From Histomonas meleagridis (lineage: Eukaryota; Parabasalia; Tritrichomonadida; Dientamoebidae): a DNA stretch of 64,000 nucleotides. This document shows positions 19,739 to 30,565 of the stretch, one piece after another (positions within the stretch are counted from its first letter, which is position 1; each line of letters begins with the position of its first letter). Where the stretch lies: the NCBI GenBank assembly GCA_020186115.1, contig WSYJ01000142.1:496001-560000 (forward strand), in the 5' to 3' direction. The position numbers were made by a program, and so were the translations under genes. Under the pieces are notes generated by a model, which did not search any database, had not been told where the DNA came from, and worked only from the letters and a program-made list of their open reading frames with translations.

Positions 19739-20060
19739 GGAAATTAATTACAACATCAAAAATGACATCAAAAATTCAATTCAAAATCATTTTAAATAGA
19801 TTTTACATATTTATTAATATAATCAACAAATATATAAAGAGAATATTTCATGAAAAACAATGTTTTATTATGAAAGAAAAAAAATTGGAAATTTCAGATG
19901 AAATTAGATTAATGAATATAAAAGAATAAAATCAAAAAAACTATATAGAATTGTCTTTCATTAAAAAATTCAAGCTAGCTTAACATTAAAAAGATATTTT
20001 GCAATTTGGCCAAGCAAGAAATTAAAAGTTTTTTGGCTGGAGGAGAACGTTTACGTCACA
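19739..20060. other. Intergenic, divergent promoter space
   Basis: AT-rich. Apart from the AACGTTTA motif at 20046-20053 I see nothing. Confidence 0.4.
20046..20058 (+). promoter_or_regulatory. AACGTTTA plus TCA initiator-like site
   Basis: AACGTTTA (20046-20053) is followed by GTCACA, giving TCA two bases before the ATG at 20061. Same motif as at other gene starts. Confidence 0.45.
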
Positions 20061-21071
20061 ATGTTTATTCTCTTTTCTTTAGCAACTCTAACAATTTCGG
20101 CTAATGAAAACGCTGGGAAAATAGTAACACTCACATCTAGCAATTGGGATAAATATATTGAACAACGTGACCCTGATTCAGTTTGGTTGATTATGTTCTC
20201 TGGCGAGAAATGTCCAGCGTGCAAAATCACAATGCCTGCCTTTACAAAGGCTGCTTCCCAAGCTGATGGTATGATTAACTTTGGTGTTGTTATATCAGAA
20301 AAAGACCCCGGCCTTCACATGCGTTTTCAAATACGTGTTGTTCCTACCTTTATTATAATTCATAAAGGTGGTCGTGTAGATTACACTGGAAAAAGAACTG
20401 ATCGTTCCTTCATTAATGCTGCTTCTAAATTTATTCCAGATCATTCAATCCCTGTAACCAAAGATTGGGTTGATGACGAAACATATTCCGCTATTCTTTT
20501 CACTGACAAAGAGAAGACACCACCAATGTGGGCTGCTGTCAGTTGTTCATTCCATAGCAAAATCCGAATTGGAATCACGTCAGACCCAGAAATTCTTGAG
20601 CTTTTTAATGTTGAAAAGACACCCACTATTATTTTTACCAACAAAACTCACCGTATTACATACACAGGGCGAAATACATTTAATGCAATATCCCAATCAG
20701 TTTCCGATTTCATTGATGGTTCTTATGAGGAGCCAATACAGTTCAACATTGACTTCTTTTTACCAGAAGAGTATACTGAAGAATGCGAAAACTTCAACGG
20801 TTATTGCATAATTCATGCATCAGCCGAACTCGATCCAAAACTTCGTGTTGCACAAGAAAAGTATTCGAGCAATCGCTTGAAGTTCTTTTATGGTGACGAA
20901 GATTTACCATTTGAATTCATTAAGCCAAATGAACTGTACATTATTGCACCGCACAAGAAAGAGGCAATGAAAGTACAAAGTGTAAACGAATTAAAGGAAG
21001 CAATTATGGACGTGTTCGATGGAAATGCCAAATGGACACCAATAGAGGAGTTGGAAAGCGCTAATAAATAA
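20061..21071 (+). CDS. Protein disulfide isomerase, one thioredoxin active site
   Basis: Secretory thiol-disulfide oxidoreductase of 336 residues. Signal peptide (MFILFSLATLTISA), then a thioredoxin domain with active site FSGEKCPACKITMPAF (CPAC instead of CGHC) and the cis-proline loop VVPTFIII. A second thioredoxin-like domain without cysteines follows (VEKTPTIIFTNKT), then an acidic helical C-terminus. The C-terminus (SANK) has no KDEL-type ER retrieval signal, so ER residence or surface export is open. CPAC is unusual for PDI and should alter the redox potential. Length and order resemble single-active-site PDIs such as PDIA6-related or TMX-like forms lacking a TM. Confidence 0.88.
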   Translation: MFILFSLATLTISANENAGKIVTLTSSNWDKYIEQRDPDSVWLIMFSGEKCPACKITMPAFTKAASQADGMINFGVVISEKDPGLHMRFQIRVVPTFIIIHKGGRVDYTGKRTDRSFINAASKFIPDHSIPVTKDWVDDETYSAILFTDKEKTPPMWAAVSCSFHSKIRIGITSDPEILELFNVEKTPTIIFTNKTHRITYTGRNTFNAISQSVSDFIDGSYEEPIQFNIDFFLPEEYTEECENFNGYCIIHASAELDPKLRVAQEKYSSNRLKFFYGDEDLPFEFIKPNELYIIAPHKKEAMKVQSVNELKEAIMDVFDGNAKWTPIEELESANK

Positions 21072-21769
21072 TTTTTTTTTCAGAAATGTTTTTGCATAAT
21101 GTTTCAACTCATTATATCTTTGATGAATATCTTCTACTAAAAAAACTATGAAATATTTTTAATTATTCATATATGGTTTGTTTTACTAATAATAATAACA
21201 TCTTTCGTGAATTCGCGAATGTTTTAGTCTTTTAGGAAAAGCGATATTTGGAAAATGATGTATTTCTGAAAATAACGCTCGAATCGTAAAAGCAATCGCT
21301 TTTGGAAAATATACTGACTTTTCGGAATTAGAACCAATTCGGAAACACATATAAAAATATTTTTTATTTCATGAATTCTCAGAAAAAGAGAAAAAAAAGA
21401 ATAAATTATATTTGGAAATTCTTCTGTTTTTGTAAAAGAAATGTATTCAGAAGAAAAGACGGTATATTTTTCTAAACGACCGCTTTTCGAAAAAAAAAAA
21501 AAGTAATATCCAAGCAAGCACAGAGCTTTTCCAAAATGACTATAACATTTGCGATCTACCACCTATTAGCAAAAAACTCTAATGTTTCTATGGATCATTG
21601 GTTCTGATCATTAATGTTTTATAATTTTGTAAATGTCAAGAAAATAACAACTTTTAAAGGCTTTAAAAACAAAAATATTTGGATCATAATTTAGAAGCAT
21701 TTGTTTTTTATAAATACAAATAAAATATTTATAGGAAATAAAAAATAAACAAAATTGTATTTTTAACAT
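21072..21769. other. Intergenic with possible decayed coding patches
   Basis: No intact gene. On the plus strand 21270-21350 and 21430-21500 contain short protein-like stretches in different frames (for example ARIVKAIAFGKYTDFSELE) broken by stops and by an A-run near 21490. They could be a relic of an ankyrin-type or other gene; too degraded to name. Confidence 0.3.
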
Positions 21770-24607
21770 TTAAAACATTATTGGCGTTTGAATCTTTGTC
21801 CTCAACTCTTCGACTCTATTTTTATAATTATATAATAATTCTTCTATTTCATTTATCGGAGCGTTTAATTTCTTTGCGATAATTTCCTTTTCTTTATTAT
21901 CTAAATCCAAAAACTTCAAAATGAAATCTCCGTCGACGAAATTTCCTATTTCATAATTCGAACCATTTTTCTTTACCAAATGGGAATCAATATTTTTAAT
22001 GTAACCGATTCCTATCAAATTATTTGACATAATTTGATAAATTTTTTTAAATTTTTCATCTAAACATTTCATAACAAATCCGATTCCACCACTTTTCGTC
22101 ACGAACAAAAACAAGAAATCGTTATTAATGTTTGAACTTAACAAAGTATTTACATTACAACTCATTTTATAAGCAAATTTAGTTATAATATTTCTTTCAT
22201 TTTCTATGTTCATATTATATATTATATCATCATTACTAATCGCAATTATATCATTATTACTTATCATTTTAGCGATTTTTAATGATTTCGGATTCATATC
22301 TCTACAAATTTCGGATATTATACCATCCATAATCGTATAAATAATTATTGAAGTAAATTCATCAGAATATATAATAGTAAATGAATTTACACAAGTTAAA
22401 GAAGAACATTTAATTCTTGTGCTAATTGTAGATTTTTTATATAAATTATTTTCTTCATTAAATCCTAATGCAGTTAATGAAGAATTATATGCTACAATTA
22501 TATATTTTTGTTCAGCAAAAGTTATTGCGTCAATCGAATTATTAAATGGAAAATCAGTTAATCGATTTAAATTGGAGTCATATATTATTACAATTCCTTT
22601 GTTTTCTATAGAACAACCTATAACTAATAAAGGATTCGAATTATATTGGATCCATAACATACATTTCGGTATTTCTAATACTTTTAAATATACAGGTGGT
22701 GTTGAAGTAGATATTAAGATATAATTCGATGCGTTATTACATGCAAAAACTATCGGATTATGATTAGTTTCATCAATGGCCATTAAACGAATTTTCTTTT
22801 GTAATATGAAATGATCTTCGATATGTGTATGATAATAATTTTCTAATGATATAATCGATATATTTTTCGATGTTAATATAGCAATTTTATTCATATAATT
22901 TGTGGCATCAATTATTAATGGACATGAAATATAATTAATTTTGTTATCTTTATAAAATGCAGGTGTATCAGATACTATAAATATTTCACCAAATATTTCA
23001 CGTAAACCAAAAATTGTTCCATTTAAACTTAACTTTATGGAATTATGATATATTTCATTATAAGTACTAACGATAAGTTCATTGTTTTTATCATATATAA
23101 TGGATGTTAACATAATCGAATCATCAAATTCAAATTCTTTAACATCATTTGTTTCTATATTATATGTAATTAATTTTGCGTTTGAATAAAATATTACAGA
23201 AAATTCATCTTTCGTTAAAGCAATTGATGATATTTCATCATCAAAATTATATTCATTAATTTCATTTATAGAAAAATCATTGATTTCATATAATATAATT
23301 TTCCTATTTTCAAATGAAATTATAAATTTATTATCAAAAGAAGAAGCAAAAGTTGCATCGGGTTCAAATTTTATATTTAATGTCGAGTTATCATTATTAT
23401 TATATAAAATAATATTATGTTTTGTTATTTGAAGAATTAAAGAATTAATTTCATATACAAAAATTGTTGGCTCTTCTTTTAATAAATTCGAACCGATTAA
23501 TTCAAATTTATCATTTAAAATATATGTTAATGAAAACGTAGAAATTATAAATAATTTGTTTTCATTTAAATACCATATTCGTTTTCCGTCATTAATTTCA
23601 ATATTTATTTCTTCAACTGTTGCAGAACCATTTAGAAATGATCGTAATTTACCATTTTTTAATATAAAGTTTGATCTATCCATAAAAGATACGCAATTTA
23701 ATGATGCAAATGTATTGATAACTTTAAAAATATTATTGTTATAAAGTAAAAGTTGCGAATCATCAAATGATGAAATTTGTAAAAATAAACTTTCAGTAAG
23801 TTGAATTAATTTATCACATTTATGCGTTTGGCCAATTCGCTGTAAATCTGGAATAATAAATATAACGCCATCATCGTCAACAGCAATTATTTTGTCATTA
23901 ACAGATGATAAACATGAAACTGATGTTTGAAGATGTGTCTTTTTAACTTCTGCAAAATTTTTGATTTGTGAAATTGTGTTTTTATATGAAATCGCAAATG
24001 TGTCGTTATTGATTACAAGTAAATTGGACATTTCTTGGGATTCTGTAAGTTCAAGAGATTGCATTAATTCAAGTTGTGCGTCATTAATTTGATATTTAGA
24101 AAGAGTAAGTTTCATATCGATATCATTTCCAAGAATTAGAAATGTGTTATCTGAGATAAATTTGATGTCAAGAATAGAAGAATAAGGTAAATATTGAGGA
24201 AAGATTTCGTTTTTCTCTAAATCAATAAAATTAAGTGTTCGAAGCCGAGTATGTGTGATTATGAAGTTTGGGTTTGTGGCTAATACATCATGAGTACGTT
24301 TTCCAATTTTAGTTGAAACATCACATTTTTTAATACAATGAAGTTCATAATTTAATTCTGCTTGTTTTATTTGAATTATTAATAATATTTCTGATGTTAG
24401 TAAAATAGCAATTTGGTTATTTGAAACATATTCTAGGCATGATATTTCACCAAATATTGGAAATATTTTTGGAGTTGAAATAAAATTATTTGATAATTCA
24501 GAAATTGAAATTTCATTTCCCTGTGAAAAGACAACCAACTTGTCTTCTGTCAAAACGCAATTTGAAATATTTGAAGGAGGATGCAAAGAACCAACAATAA
24601 AAGACAT
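21770..24607 (-). CDS. DDB1/SF3B3/CPSF160-family triple beta-propeller protein
   Basis: The 945-residue protein is strand-rich throughout. Its N-terminus (MSFIVGSLHPPSNISNC, later IGKRTHDVLATNPNFIITHTRLRTLNFIDL) follows the DDB1 opening, where an IGRPS-type block precedes the first propeller's regulatory line. The C-terminus, NFVDGDFILKFLDL followed by a helix, is the CPSF-A domain end (FIDGDL-x-FL in DDB1; a related ending in SF3B3). Members act in CUL4 ubiquitin ligases, in the U2 snRNP or in pre-mRNA cleavage. It is about 200 residues shorter than human DDB1. DDB1 is my first choice, SF3B3 second. Coding-strand promoter AAACGGCCACACAATTCAG; stop TAAA. Confidence 0.72.
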   Translation of the reverse strand: MSFIVGSLHPPSNISNCVLTEDKLVVFSQGNEISISELSNNFISTPKIFPIFGEISCLEYVSNNQIAILLTSEILLIIQIKQAELNYELHCIKKCDVSTKIGKRTHDVLATNPNFIITHTRLRTLNFIDLEKNEIFPQYLPYSSILDIKFISDNTFLILGNDIDMKLTLSKYQINDAQLELMQSLELTESQEMSNLLVINNDTFAISYKNTISQIKNFAEVKKTHLQTSVSCLSSVNDKIIAVDDDGVIFIIPDLQRIGQTHKCDKLIQLTESLFLQISSFDDSQLLLYNNNIFKVINTFASLNCVSFMDRSNFILKNGKLRSFLNGSATVEEINIEINDGKRIWYLNENKLFIISTFSLTYILNDKFELIGSNLLKEEPTIFVYEINSLILQITKHNIILYNNNDNSTLNIKFEPDATFASSFDNKFIISFENRKIILYEINDFSINEINEYNFDDEISSIALTKDEFSVIFYSNAKLITYNIETNDVKEFEFDDSIMLTSIIYDKNNELIVSTYNEIYHNSIKLSLNGTIFGLREIFGEIFIVSDTPAFYKDNKINYISCPLIIDATNYMNKIAILTSKNISIISLENYYHTHIEDHFILQKKIRLMAIDETNHNPIVFACNNASNYILISTSTPPVYLKVLEIPKCMLWIQYNSNPLLVIGCSIENKGIVIIYDSNLNRLTDFPFNNSIDAITFAEQKYIIVAYNSSLTALGFNEENNLYKKSTISTRIKCSSLTCVNSFTIIYSDEFTSIIIYTIMDGIISEICRDMNPKSLKIAKMISNNDIIAISNDDIIYNMNIENERNIITKFAYKMSCNVNTLLSSNINNDFLFLFVTKSGGIGFVMKCLDEKFKKIYQIMSNNLIGIGYIKNIDSHLVKKNGSNYEIGNFVDGDFILKFLDLDNKEKEIIAKKLNAPINEIEELLYNYKNRVEELRTKIQTPIMF

Positions 24608-25216
24608 TCTGAATTGTGTGGCCGTTTATTATTCCCCAAAGTTCAATCAAAGAGGAAATCTGAACAAAATAATCACTAAATAAAATCCAAGACAATTTAA
24701 ACTTAACTACTTATAACCAGTTTAGTAGAATCAACAAAAAATACTTTTGCAAATTAGGCCTAATCAAATCAATTTTTTTTTTAATCTTTTTAAAAATAAT
24801 TTTTATGAAAAATTGGTGTATACTCCAACCCGCTACACGAAAAGTAAATGACAAATTATATTATTAAAGAAAAATTCGAAATTTAGATTTATTATGGTGA
24901 AAATGTATTATTTTTTCAAAAAGCCAAAAAAGTTATTTCAATATTAAAATGTATAGCATGTTTATCTAGGGTATTACTGTTTTTGTCTGTGATAATATCT
25001 TATTATCTCCATTCTCATGGAAAAAATAAGAAACAAATCTAATCTTTCAGAAGCAAGCATATCATTGGATATATTATGGTTTGTATGAATTCAAATCAGT
25101 ATTTTCATATTTTTTGGTTATCTTAATATGTATGAAAAAATTTTGAATCTCCTTATTCAAGATAAACATAATATTCGTAAACAATAAAAAAATTAATGTT
25201 TATATTATAGTATGAT
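24608..25216. other. Intergenic
   Basis: AT-rich; contains the promoter of the DDB1-like gene at its left end. Nothing else seen. Confidence 0.4.
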
Positions 25217-28129
25217 TTATAAATATGATTGAAATATTCTTAGTTTTTCTGGATCATTTCCAAGTATCATTTGCACGTTAACATTTGTTATTTTAATCAG
25301 TTCTATCATTTGATTTCGATATTCTCCCAATGTTTTATCATCTATTTCTCTGTCTCTAAAGAATTCCAAAGGATTTCCAAACATTCTGATCAACACAGCA
25401 GCGAATTGATCCAAAAAGTTTCCATTTGCTCTTTTCAACAACCATTCGAAGAATTTCATTATATCTTCGAATTCGTCTGCATCATAAATTGGTGGCATCA
25501 ATTGCAAAAATGGAACAATTGATTCATCAACAACGAATTTATCATTTTGAGTAATGATTGCACCAATTGCACTTATTAAATTTTCATTAAATAATACGTC
25601 ATTTTCATTATTCGGTGACATAATAAACTTTTGTTTCAAGCCATTAATTATTTCATTTGAGTTTGGATTTATTAATTGAGATGCGAAAATCGAAATATTT
25701 TTAAGTAAATATACGCCCATATAATTATATTGATTTATTAAATTTTGAGCTATTTCGAAAATTCCCAAAATTTTATCTTGAATTATATTAATTGGAATTT
25801 CTTGAATGATTTGTACAAGTATTTTAACTCCAATATTACTTATGTTTGGATCATTATGATTACATAACTCAACAAACAATGGGAAATATTGATTTATAAT
25901 ATTAATTGAGTTTTCTTTTAATGTCGAAATAATTCCACCGAAAATCTTTGAAGCGGATTCTTGAATAGTTAAATTAGAATCATTTTGAGAAGAATAACTT
26001 ATACTATGATAATGTAAATTACATTTAATTGCATTTTCAGTTGTTATTAATATATTATTTATATGTTCAATAATAAAGTTAATATTTACATTAGAAATAA
26101 TATTATAAATTGCTTCAAATGATATTGATATTGTTTCAGCATCTTCATTTGTATTTATCATATTTAATAAAATCGGAATTAACATATTTACTATTTTTTC
26201 TATGTTTTGAATATAATCATTTAATGATTCAGTTATAATACAAGCGCCTTTTGCTGAATGCAAAGAATTATTCGATTTAATGAAATTAATAATTGTTGAA
26301 TAATTTTGTTGCAAATAATCCGGAAATTTGGATGCTATAGCACAAAGAACTCTTAATGAAATATCGGAAATTGTTGCCGTTGATATAATTTCACTATTCG
26401 GAGGAGGGTTTTGACAAATGTTTGTTAATATTTGTATTACTAAAGTAATTGTTTGTAATGTTGAACTTGTATGAAAATCAACCAAAAATCCATAAGCATT
26501 AATCATTTCGATAGCTATGTATGTGTCTTCATTTTGCATTCCTCTTGTTAAAAACTCAGCAAATGAAAATGCATATTGTGAAAATTGTTCAACAGATTTT
26601 TCAGATAAATGCGCTAAACAATAAATAGCATTCCCACATAATATAGAATTATTTGTTGATTGAAGAATAGTTGTCATTGTCGAATATAAAATATTAAAAT
26701 TGTTTACAATTTCATTTCTACAATTTTTGATTAAAGTTGAAATAAATTGTAAAATCGAAATTTGAATGGAAGTGTTCGTGCAATTCAAAATTTGTAAGAA
26801 AATTGGAAGTTTTGTATCGATTATTTCATCAGAATTTTCCAAAAACGTTAAAGTCGTTTGAATTAAGTTTAATGTTTTAGTTGAAGGGAACTGAATTAAT
26901 GATTGTAATGAATAATTCTGTATCATTTCTAATAATTGTTGTTCATTTCCAATCATTTCAACAATTGTACTTAACGATTCACAAATCGCTTCTCTTAAAC
27001 AATTTGATTGACATAATAAAGTTTTACAAAACATATCAACAACATCGCCATAAATATTCGAATAAAAATCAGGTTCTGTTTCAATACAACCTTTTAAGAA
27101 TAATGAAATATAAAACATTCCAGATTCACTTTGTTGGAATTCTTTAATTTTCGATATTATATTTCCAACAAGATTTGAATAAGGCGCAAAATGTTCGCCA
27201 ATTATTTGTGGATAATTTGATGGTGATATTTCATATTCATCATCAGTATTATATTTGGATTGAGTTAAATAAAATGAAAATTGATGTATCGAAATCAAAA
27301 GAGCTTCATTAGAAAATATATCGGGATAAATTTCCATTATCGATTCTATTATATTAAAACATTCGTCTAAAATGTAAAAACTTTGCTTGAAATTATCAAT
27401 TACCACAATAATTCGTTGTAATAATTCAAATGGATTTATAATTAAACAATTCGTATTAATTGAATCAGAATAAATTTTTAATAAATTCTTTATAAGCGTT
27501 TGATTGTTTAATGTTAAAAGAAGATTAAGAGAATGAACAAAAATATCACCAATATGAAATGGATTTGATGGATCTTCACAGTATAAAGATGAAAGATGAA
27601 ATACAAATTGAATTGTAGTGATTTGAGAATCTTCAGATCCTTGAATGCCAATTTGTATAAGTTGCATAAACATATTAGAGATATTACCATCAATTGAAAT
27701 TAATTCACACAGTGAATCAAAAATTTGAATTGCTGATGGAACTAAAGAAACAATTTGATTATTGAGAACATGTGTAGAAAATTGAATTATTTCAGCAAAG
27801 GTAGCTTCACAGTAGTACTCTGTCAAAATGAGAGCCATTGTTTTTAATAACATAAGGCTATGAAGTGAAGATAAAGATTTAAATAGTGAATCAATAATTT
27901 CAGCTTTGTTTTCTAATGCATTCCAATTATGGTTAAGCCAGCTCTTAATTCCAAGAAGGCAATGCTCAAGTATATTTTCTTCAACATTTGAGTTTAAAAT
28001 TAATAATAGGCTTGGAAATGAATTTACATTTCTATAAACGCTTTCTAAAAATTCGGTTAACTCTGGTGTTACACCTTGTCCATTTTGGTTTGATAAATTT
28101 TGGTAACACTGTAAGATCTGATTTTCCAT
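25217..28129 (-). CDS. Importin-beta family nuclear transport receptor
   Basis: 970 residues of HEAT-type helical repeats. The N-terminal 100 residues (ILNSNVEENILEHCLLGIKSWLNHNW) correspond to the importin-beta N-terminal RanGTP-binding region, where the second helix of the first repeats is LRxxAxxxLKNxxxxxW-like. Later repeats show the LxxxIxxxIxNxxxxI pattern and the length is in the usual 850-1,100 range. Likely ferries cargo through nuclear pores under Ran control; which karyopherin (importin-4, transportin or exportin type) cannot be decided here. The upstream region has three AACGTT motifs, the strongest promoter cluster in the window. Stop reads TAAA. Confidence 0.78.
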   Translation of the reverse strand: MENQILQCYQNLSNQNGQGVTPELTEFLESVYRNVNSFPSLLLILNSNVEENILEHCLLGIKSWLNHNWNALENKAEIIDSLFKSLSSLHSLMLLKTMALILTEYYCEATFAEIIQFSTHVLNNQIVSLVPSAIQIFDSLCELISIDGNISNMFMQLIQIGIQGSEDSQITTIQFVFHLSSLYCEDPSNPFHIGDIFVHSLNLLLTLNNQTLIKNLLKIYSDSINTNCLIINPFELLQRIIVVIDNFKQSFYILDECFNIIESIMEIYPDIFSNEALLISIHQFSFYLTQSKYNTDDEYEISPSNYPQIIGEHFAPYSNLVGNIISKIKEFQQSESGMFYISLFLKGCIETEPDFYSNIYGDVVDMFCKTLLCQSNCLREAICESLSTIVEMIGNEQQLLEMIQNYSLQSLIQFPSTKTLNLIQTTLTFLENSDEIIDTKLPIFLQILNCTNTSIQISILQFISTLIKNCRNEIVNNFNILYSTMTTILQSTNNSILCGNAIYCLAHLSEKSVEQFSQYAFSFAEFLTRGMQNEDTYIAIEMINAYGFLVDFHTSSTLQTITLVIQILTNICQNPPPNSEIISTATISDISLRVLCAIASKFPDYLQQNYSTIINFIKSNNSLHSAKGACIITESLNDYIQNIEKIVNMLIPILLNMINTNEDAETISISFEAIYNIISNVNINFIIEHINNILITTENAIKCNLHYHSISYSSQNDSNLTIQESASKIFGGIISTLKENSINIINQYFPLFVELCNHNDPNISNIGVKILVQIIQEIPINIIQDKILGIFEIAQNLINQYNYMGVYLLKNISIFASQLINPNSNEIINGLKQKFIMSPNNENDVLFNENLISAIGAIITQNDKFVVDESIVPFLQLMPPIYDADEFEDIMKFFEWLLKRANGNFLDQFAAVLIRMFGNPLEFFRDREIDDKTLGEYRNQMIELIKITNVNVQMILGNDPEKLRIFQSYL

Positions 28130-28140
28130 TCTGGCTATTG

Positions 28141-28200
28141 AAACGTTTAAACTAAAACGTTAAAACTATTCAAATATTTTTGTATAGAAGAACGTTTATT
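28141..28200 (-). promoter_or_regulatory. Three AACGTT motifs upstream of importin gene
   Basis: Plus-strand AAACGTTTA (28141-28149), AACGTTA (28156-28162) and AACGTTTATT (28191-28200). On the coding strand the nearest reads AAACGTTTCAATAG, about 10 bp before the ATG, almost the same as the site before the 2508 gene. Confidence 0.5.
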
Positions 28201-28235
28201 CATACATCCATATAATAAAAAAGACAAAACTAAAT

Positions 28236-29027
28236 TTACCGTATATGAGCCAGAAGCATATAACAAGTTACTATGAAGAATTCGATAACCATTGCAAAAA
28301 AGATTACAATTCCTGCAATACATAATTTTTTTCCGATAGAGTTTGAGTTAACGAAGAAAGAAACAGCAAAATATGCTTGAGGAATATCTATATAATTCGA
28401 TACAATAAAAGATGTGTTATGAAAATTCACAAAATTATTGATTGCCGATAAATGAATATTTGCACCAATTTCTGTGACTGTAAAACCGCCTTCAATTTTT
28501 AATGGATATTCTCTTCTTCGACAATATTGTCCGATTCCAGAAAAATTTGTAATCAAAGAAGAAGAAGGACACCATACTTTATAAAAATTTTCTGAAATAT
28601 GTACTCCTGATAAATCAAGAGCTTGCTGAGCAAAACTAACAAAAGAAACTGAGGTAAGATTATCTTTATCAGTATTAAAGTCATTTGAATAATAGTATTG
28701 AATAACACCATTTCCACTAATTGACAAACTGATGTTATACCCAAACATATTATGTATGATGTGAAATGAATATGAAGAATCTGTTTGAATACTTGGTAAA
28801 TCCAAAACAAAATTATTTGGATATTTAAGTGACTGATTGGTTTGATTTGTGGTTATATATACATCCATATTTTCTTGTGATAAAGTTAAAGGAATTGCAA
28901 GCAAAGAACAAATACTTTCGTCAAATTTATTCTCTCTTGCCCACCAAACGCCACCTAATATTATTAAAACCAAGGAGCAGATTGCCATTATAATTGATTG
29001 AATCCAAGGATAGCAGCATGGTTCCAT
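28236..29027 (-). CDS. Two-TM surface protein with glycosylated ectodomain, 263 aa
   Basis: The ATG at 29027 (MEPCCYPW) is chosen because AACCGTTATT lies about 30 bp upstream and no earlier ATG is in frame. TM1 is at about residues 9-28 and TM2 at about 226-252, with short cytosolic ends. The loop between (about 195 residues) holds several NxS/T sites and paired cysteines (CPSSS, QYCRRR), so it faces the lumen or cell exterior. The two N-terminal cysteines may be palmitoylated. The layout resembles LEM3/CDC50-type or tetraspan-like accessory subunits but I cannot confirm a family. Stop reads TAAA. Confidence 0.7.
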   Translation of the reverse strand: MEPCCYPWIQSIIMAICSLVLIILGGVWWARENKFDESICSLLAIPLTLSQENMDVYITTNQTNQSLKYPNNFVLDLPSIQTDSSYSFHIIHNMFGYNISLSISGNGVIQYYYSNDFNTDKDNLTSVSFVSFAQQALDLSGVHISENFYKVWCPSSSLITNFSGIGQYCRRREYPLKIEGGFTVTEIGANIHLSAINNFVNFHNTSFIVSNYIDIPQAYFAVSFFVNSNSIGKKLCIAGIVIFFAMVIEFFIVTCYMLLAHIR

Positions 29028-29655
29028 CTTGTTGGAAGCAGCTATAATAACGGTTTTTGTCAATTTTCTGTACCTGTACGACTTTTTTTTTAAATTTTTC
29101 AATACCTCTATCTGGTAAAGAAGCTTGGAATGTTCAACATTGACTAATGAATCTTTATTCGATTTTCTGGGGCAAACCAATCCTTTTTCTTCCTACGCCT
29201 AGTGCAGAATCAACCTTTGGTAGATAAATTTGCTAACAATTATTGATATCCAATATGATTTTTAACTTATCTGAGAACAAATAATAGAAATTTTTAAAAA
29301 TTCTTTTTTATTGTTATCTTCTTCAACGGGTTCATAAACAAAACTGTAAAAAATTCGTTGCAATAAAATTGCAAACTATGAAATTTCATTTAGCTATATG
29401 TTATTATTTCATATTTGAGTGTCTTAACGAAAATAAACAAAAGTCTTCTAACTCTTTTGATGCAAATAACTCTATAGGAACATATCAGATTAACTTTTCC
29501 TGATTATTAGAATACATTTTGACTTAGTAAAACATTTAAGTTCTCTCATTATTTTCCAAAATGCTTTTAACACAAGCTATATAAAGAAAAAATCTGAAAA
29601 CAAATTTCGATAACAAAAAAATTCTTGCAAGAAATAAAAATAAACAGTAAAGCAT
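29028..29655. other. Intergenic
   Basis: The first 150 bp of the minus-strand frame is open but lacks an ATG. The rest is AT-rich with no gene supported. Confidence 0.4.
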
Positions 29656-29955
29656 TTAGTGTTTTCTGGGTCTGTTTCTTTTGTGAGCTAAATGACTTGA
29701 AGAAGTTTGCTTAACATCTTCAATGTTTGCTTTGAGAGCATCTTCATCATCTTTCCAGTTTGGTGGGTTTACATTTAGCCATGGCCAATCTGGTCCAAAT
29801 AATATCATTACAAAGACTGTAACACCTGCTTCAAAGTATAATGCATGACGAAAATTATCCTGGTAAATTGCATATATAATAGAAATTGGAATAGATAAAG
29901 CAAATATTATGATAGAAAAAATCAAAACGCGTTTCTGACCTTGGTAATCAGCCAT
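29656..29955 (-). CDS. SPCS1: Signal peptidase complex subunit 1 (SPC12)
   Basis: 99 residues, nearly the length of human SPCS1. The N-terminal MADYQGQK matches the family's DYxGQK block. Two TM helices (about residues 9-30 and 36-53) are joined by a short loop, then the membrane-exit block GPDWPWLNVNPPNW matches the PPWPxxxxxPxxW region. A basic tail follows. SPCS1 is a non-catalytic ER subunit that shields membrane proteins from cleavage by the signal peptidase. Divergent from the 30041 gene across 85 bp. Stop reads TAAA. Confidence 0.78.
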   Translation of the reverse strand: MADYQGQKRVLIFSIIIFALSIPISIIYAIYQDNFRHALYFEAGVTVFVMILFGPDWPWLNVNPPNWKDDEDALKANIEDVKQTSSSHLAHKRNRPRKH

Positions 29956-30016
29956 TTTATGATTTGACCAAACACTGTTTTAACAGCTGCTTTATTTCAA
30001 AAGTGTTGCTAATGGC

Positions 30017-30035
30017 GTACGTTTATTTTTTCATC
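30017..30035 (+). promoter_or_regulatory. GTACGTTTA plus TCATC initiator-like site
   Basis: GTACGTTTA at 30017-30025 and TCATC at 30031-30035, just before the ATG at 30041. Located in the divergent 85-bp spacer. Confidence 0.45.
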
Positions 30036-30040
30036 GAGAG

Positions 30041-30418
30041 ATGTCTCGAAAGCAAACAAAGATAATCGAAGAATATTCAAGTGAAGATGATCAGTATGAT
30101 GATAGTTATAGCCCAGATGAAAAAGATAAAATTATTGCACAACAAAAAGAAATTATTTCTGAAATGCAAAAAGAATTCGCAGCAACATTGGATGCACTGA
30201 GAAAACAATTAAGAGAATATGTTGATGAATCCACACAAGTTCAAGAAGATATGCTAGAAAGAATCAAGGAGCTCAAAGCAGAAGTTGCAAAATTAAAAAA
30301 GAAAACAACAAATCCTGGAAGACAAACTACAGTTAAAAGTTCCATATATCAAACTACACAGAAGTATCCTCGAAAACTTGCACAATCACCAAAAGATGTT
30401 CGTAAATCAGTTTATTAA
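30041..30418 (+). CDS. Small coiled-coil protein, 125 aa
   Basis: Acidic N-terminus with a Ser/Glu/Asp/Tyr cluster, coiled coil at about residues 30-88, then a basic Ser/Thr-rich tail with QTTQKYPRK. No family is recognised. The acid/coil/base order is common in basal-body and cytoskeletal adapters, which is inference only. Stop reads TAAAAATC. Confidence 0.65.
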   Translation: MSRKQTKIIEEYSSEDDQYDDSYSPDEKDKIIAQQKEIISEMQKEFAATLDALRKQLREYVDESTQVQEDMLERIKELKAEVAKLKKKTTNPGRQTTVKSSIYQTTQKYPRKLAQSPKDVRKSVY

Positions 30419-30565
30419 AAATCAATTTATATATATATTTACTGATATTCCACTGCGATTCCATCAATGCCAAAATCGCTTATCCCAAATTTAGAGATAA
30501 ATAATTCATCCAAAAAAATCAAAAAATGAATGCCGCATTTTTAAAAAATACATACAATATATTTC

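Noticed and set aside
21224-21562. 112-codon minus-strand frame
   Set aside because: F/S/Y-rich with an A/T-run core and no domain; the region looks like decayed or non-coding DNA.
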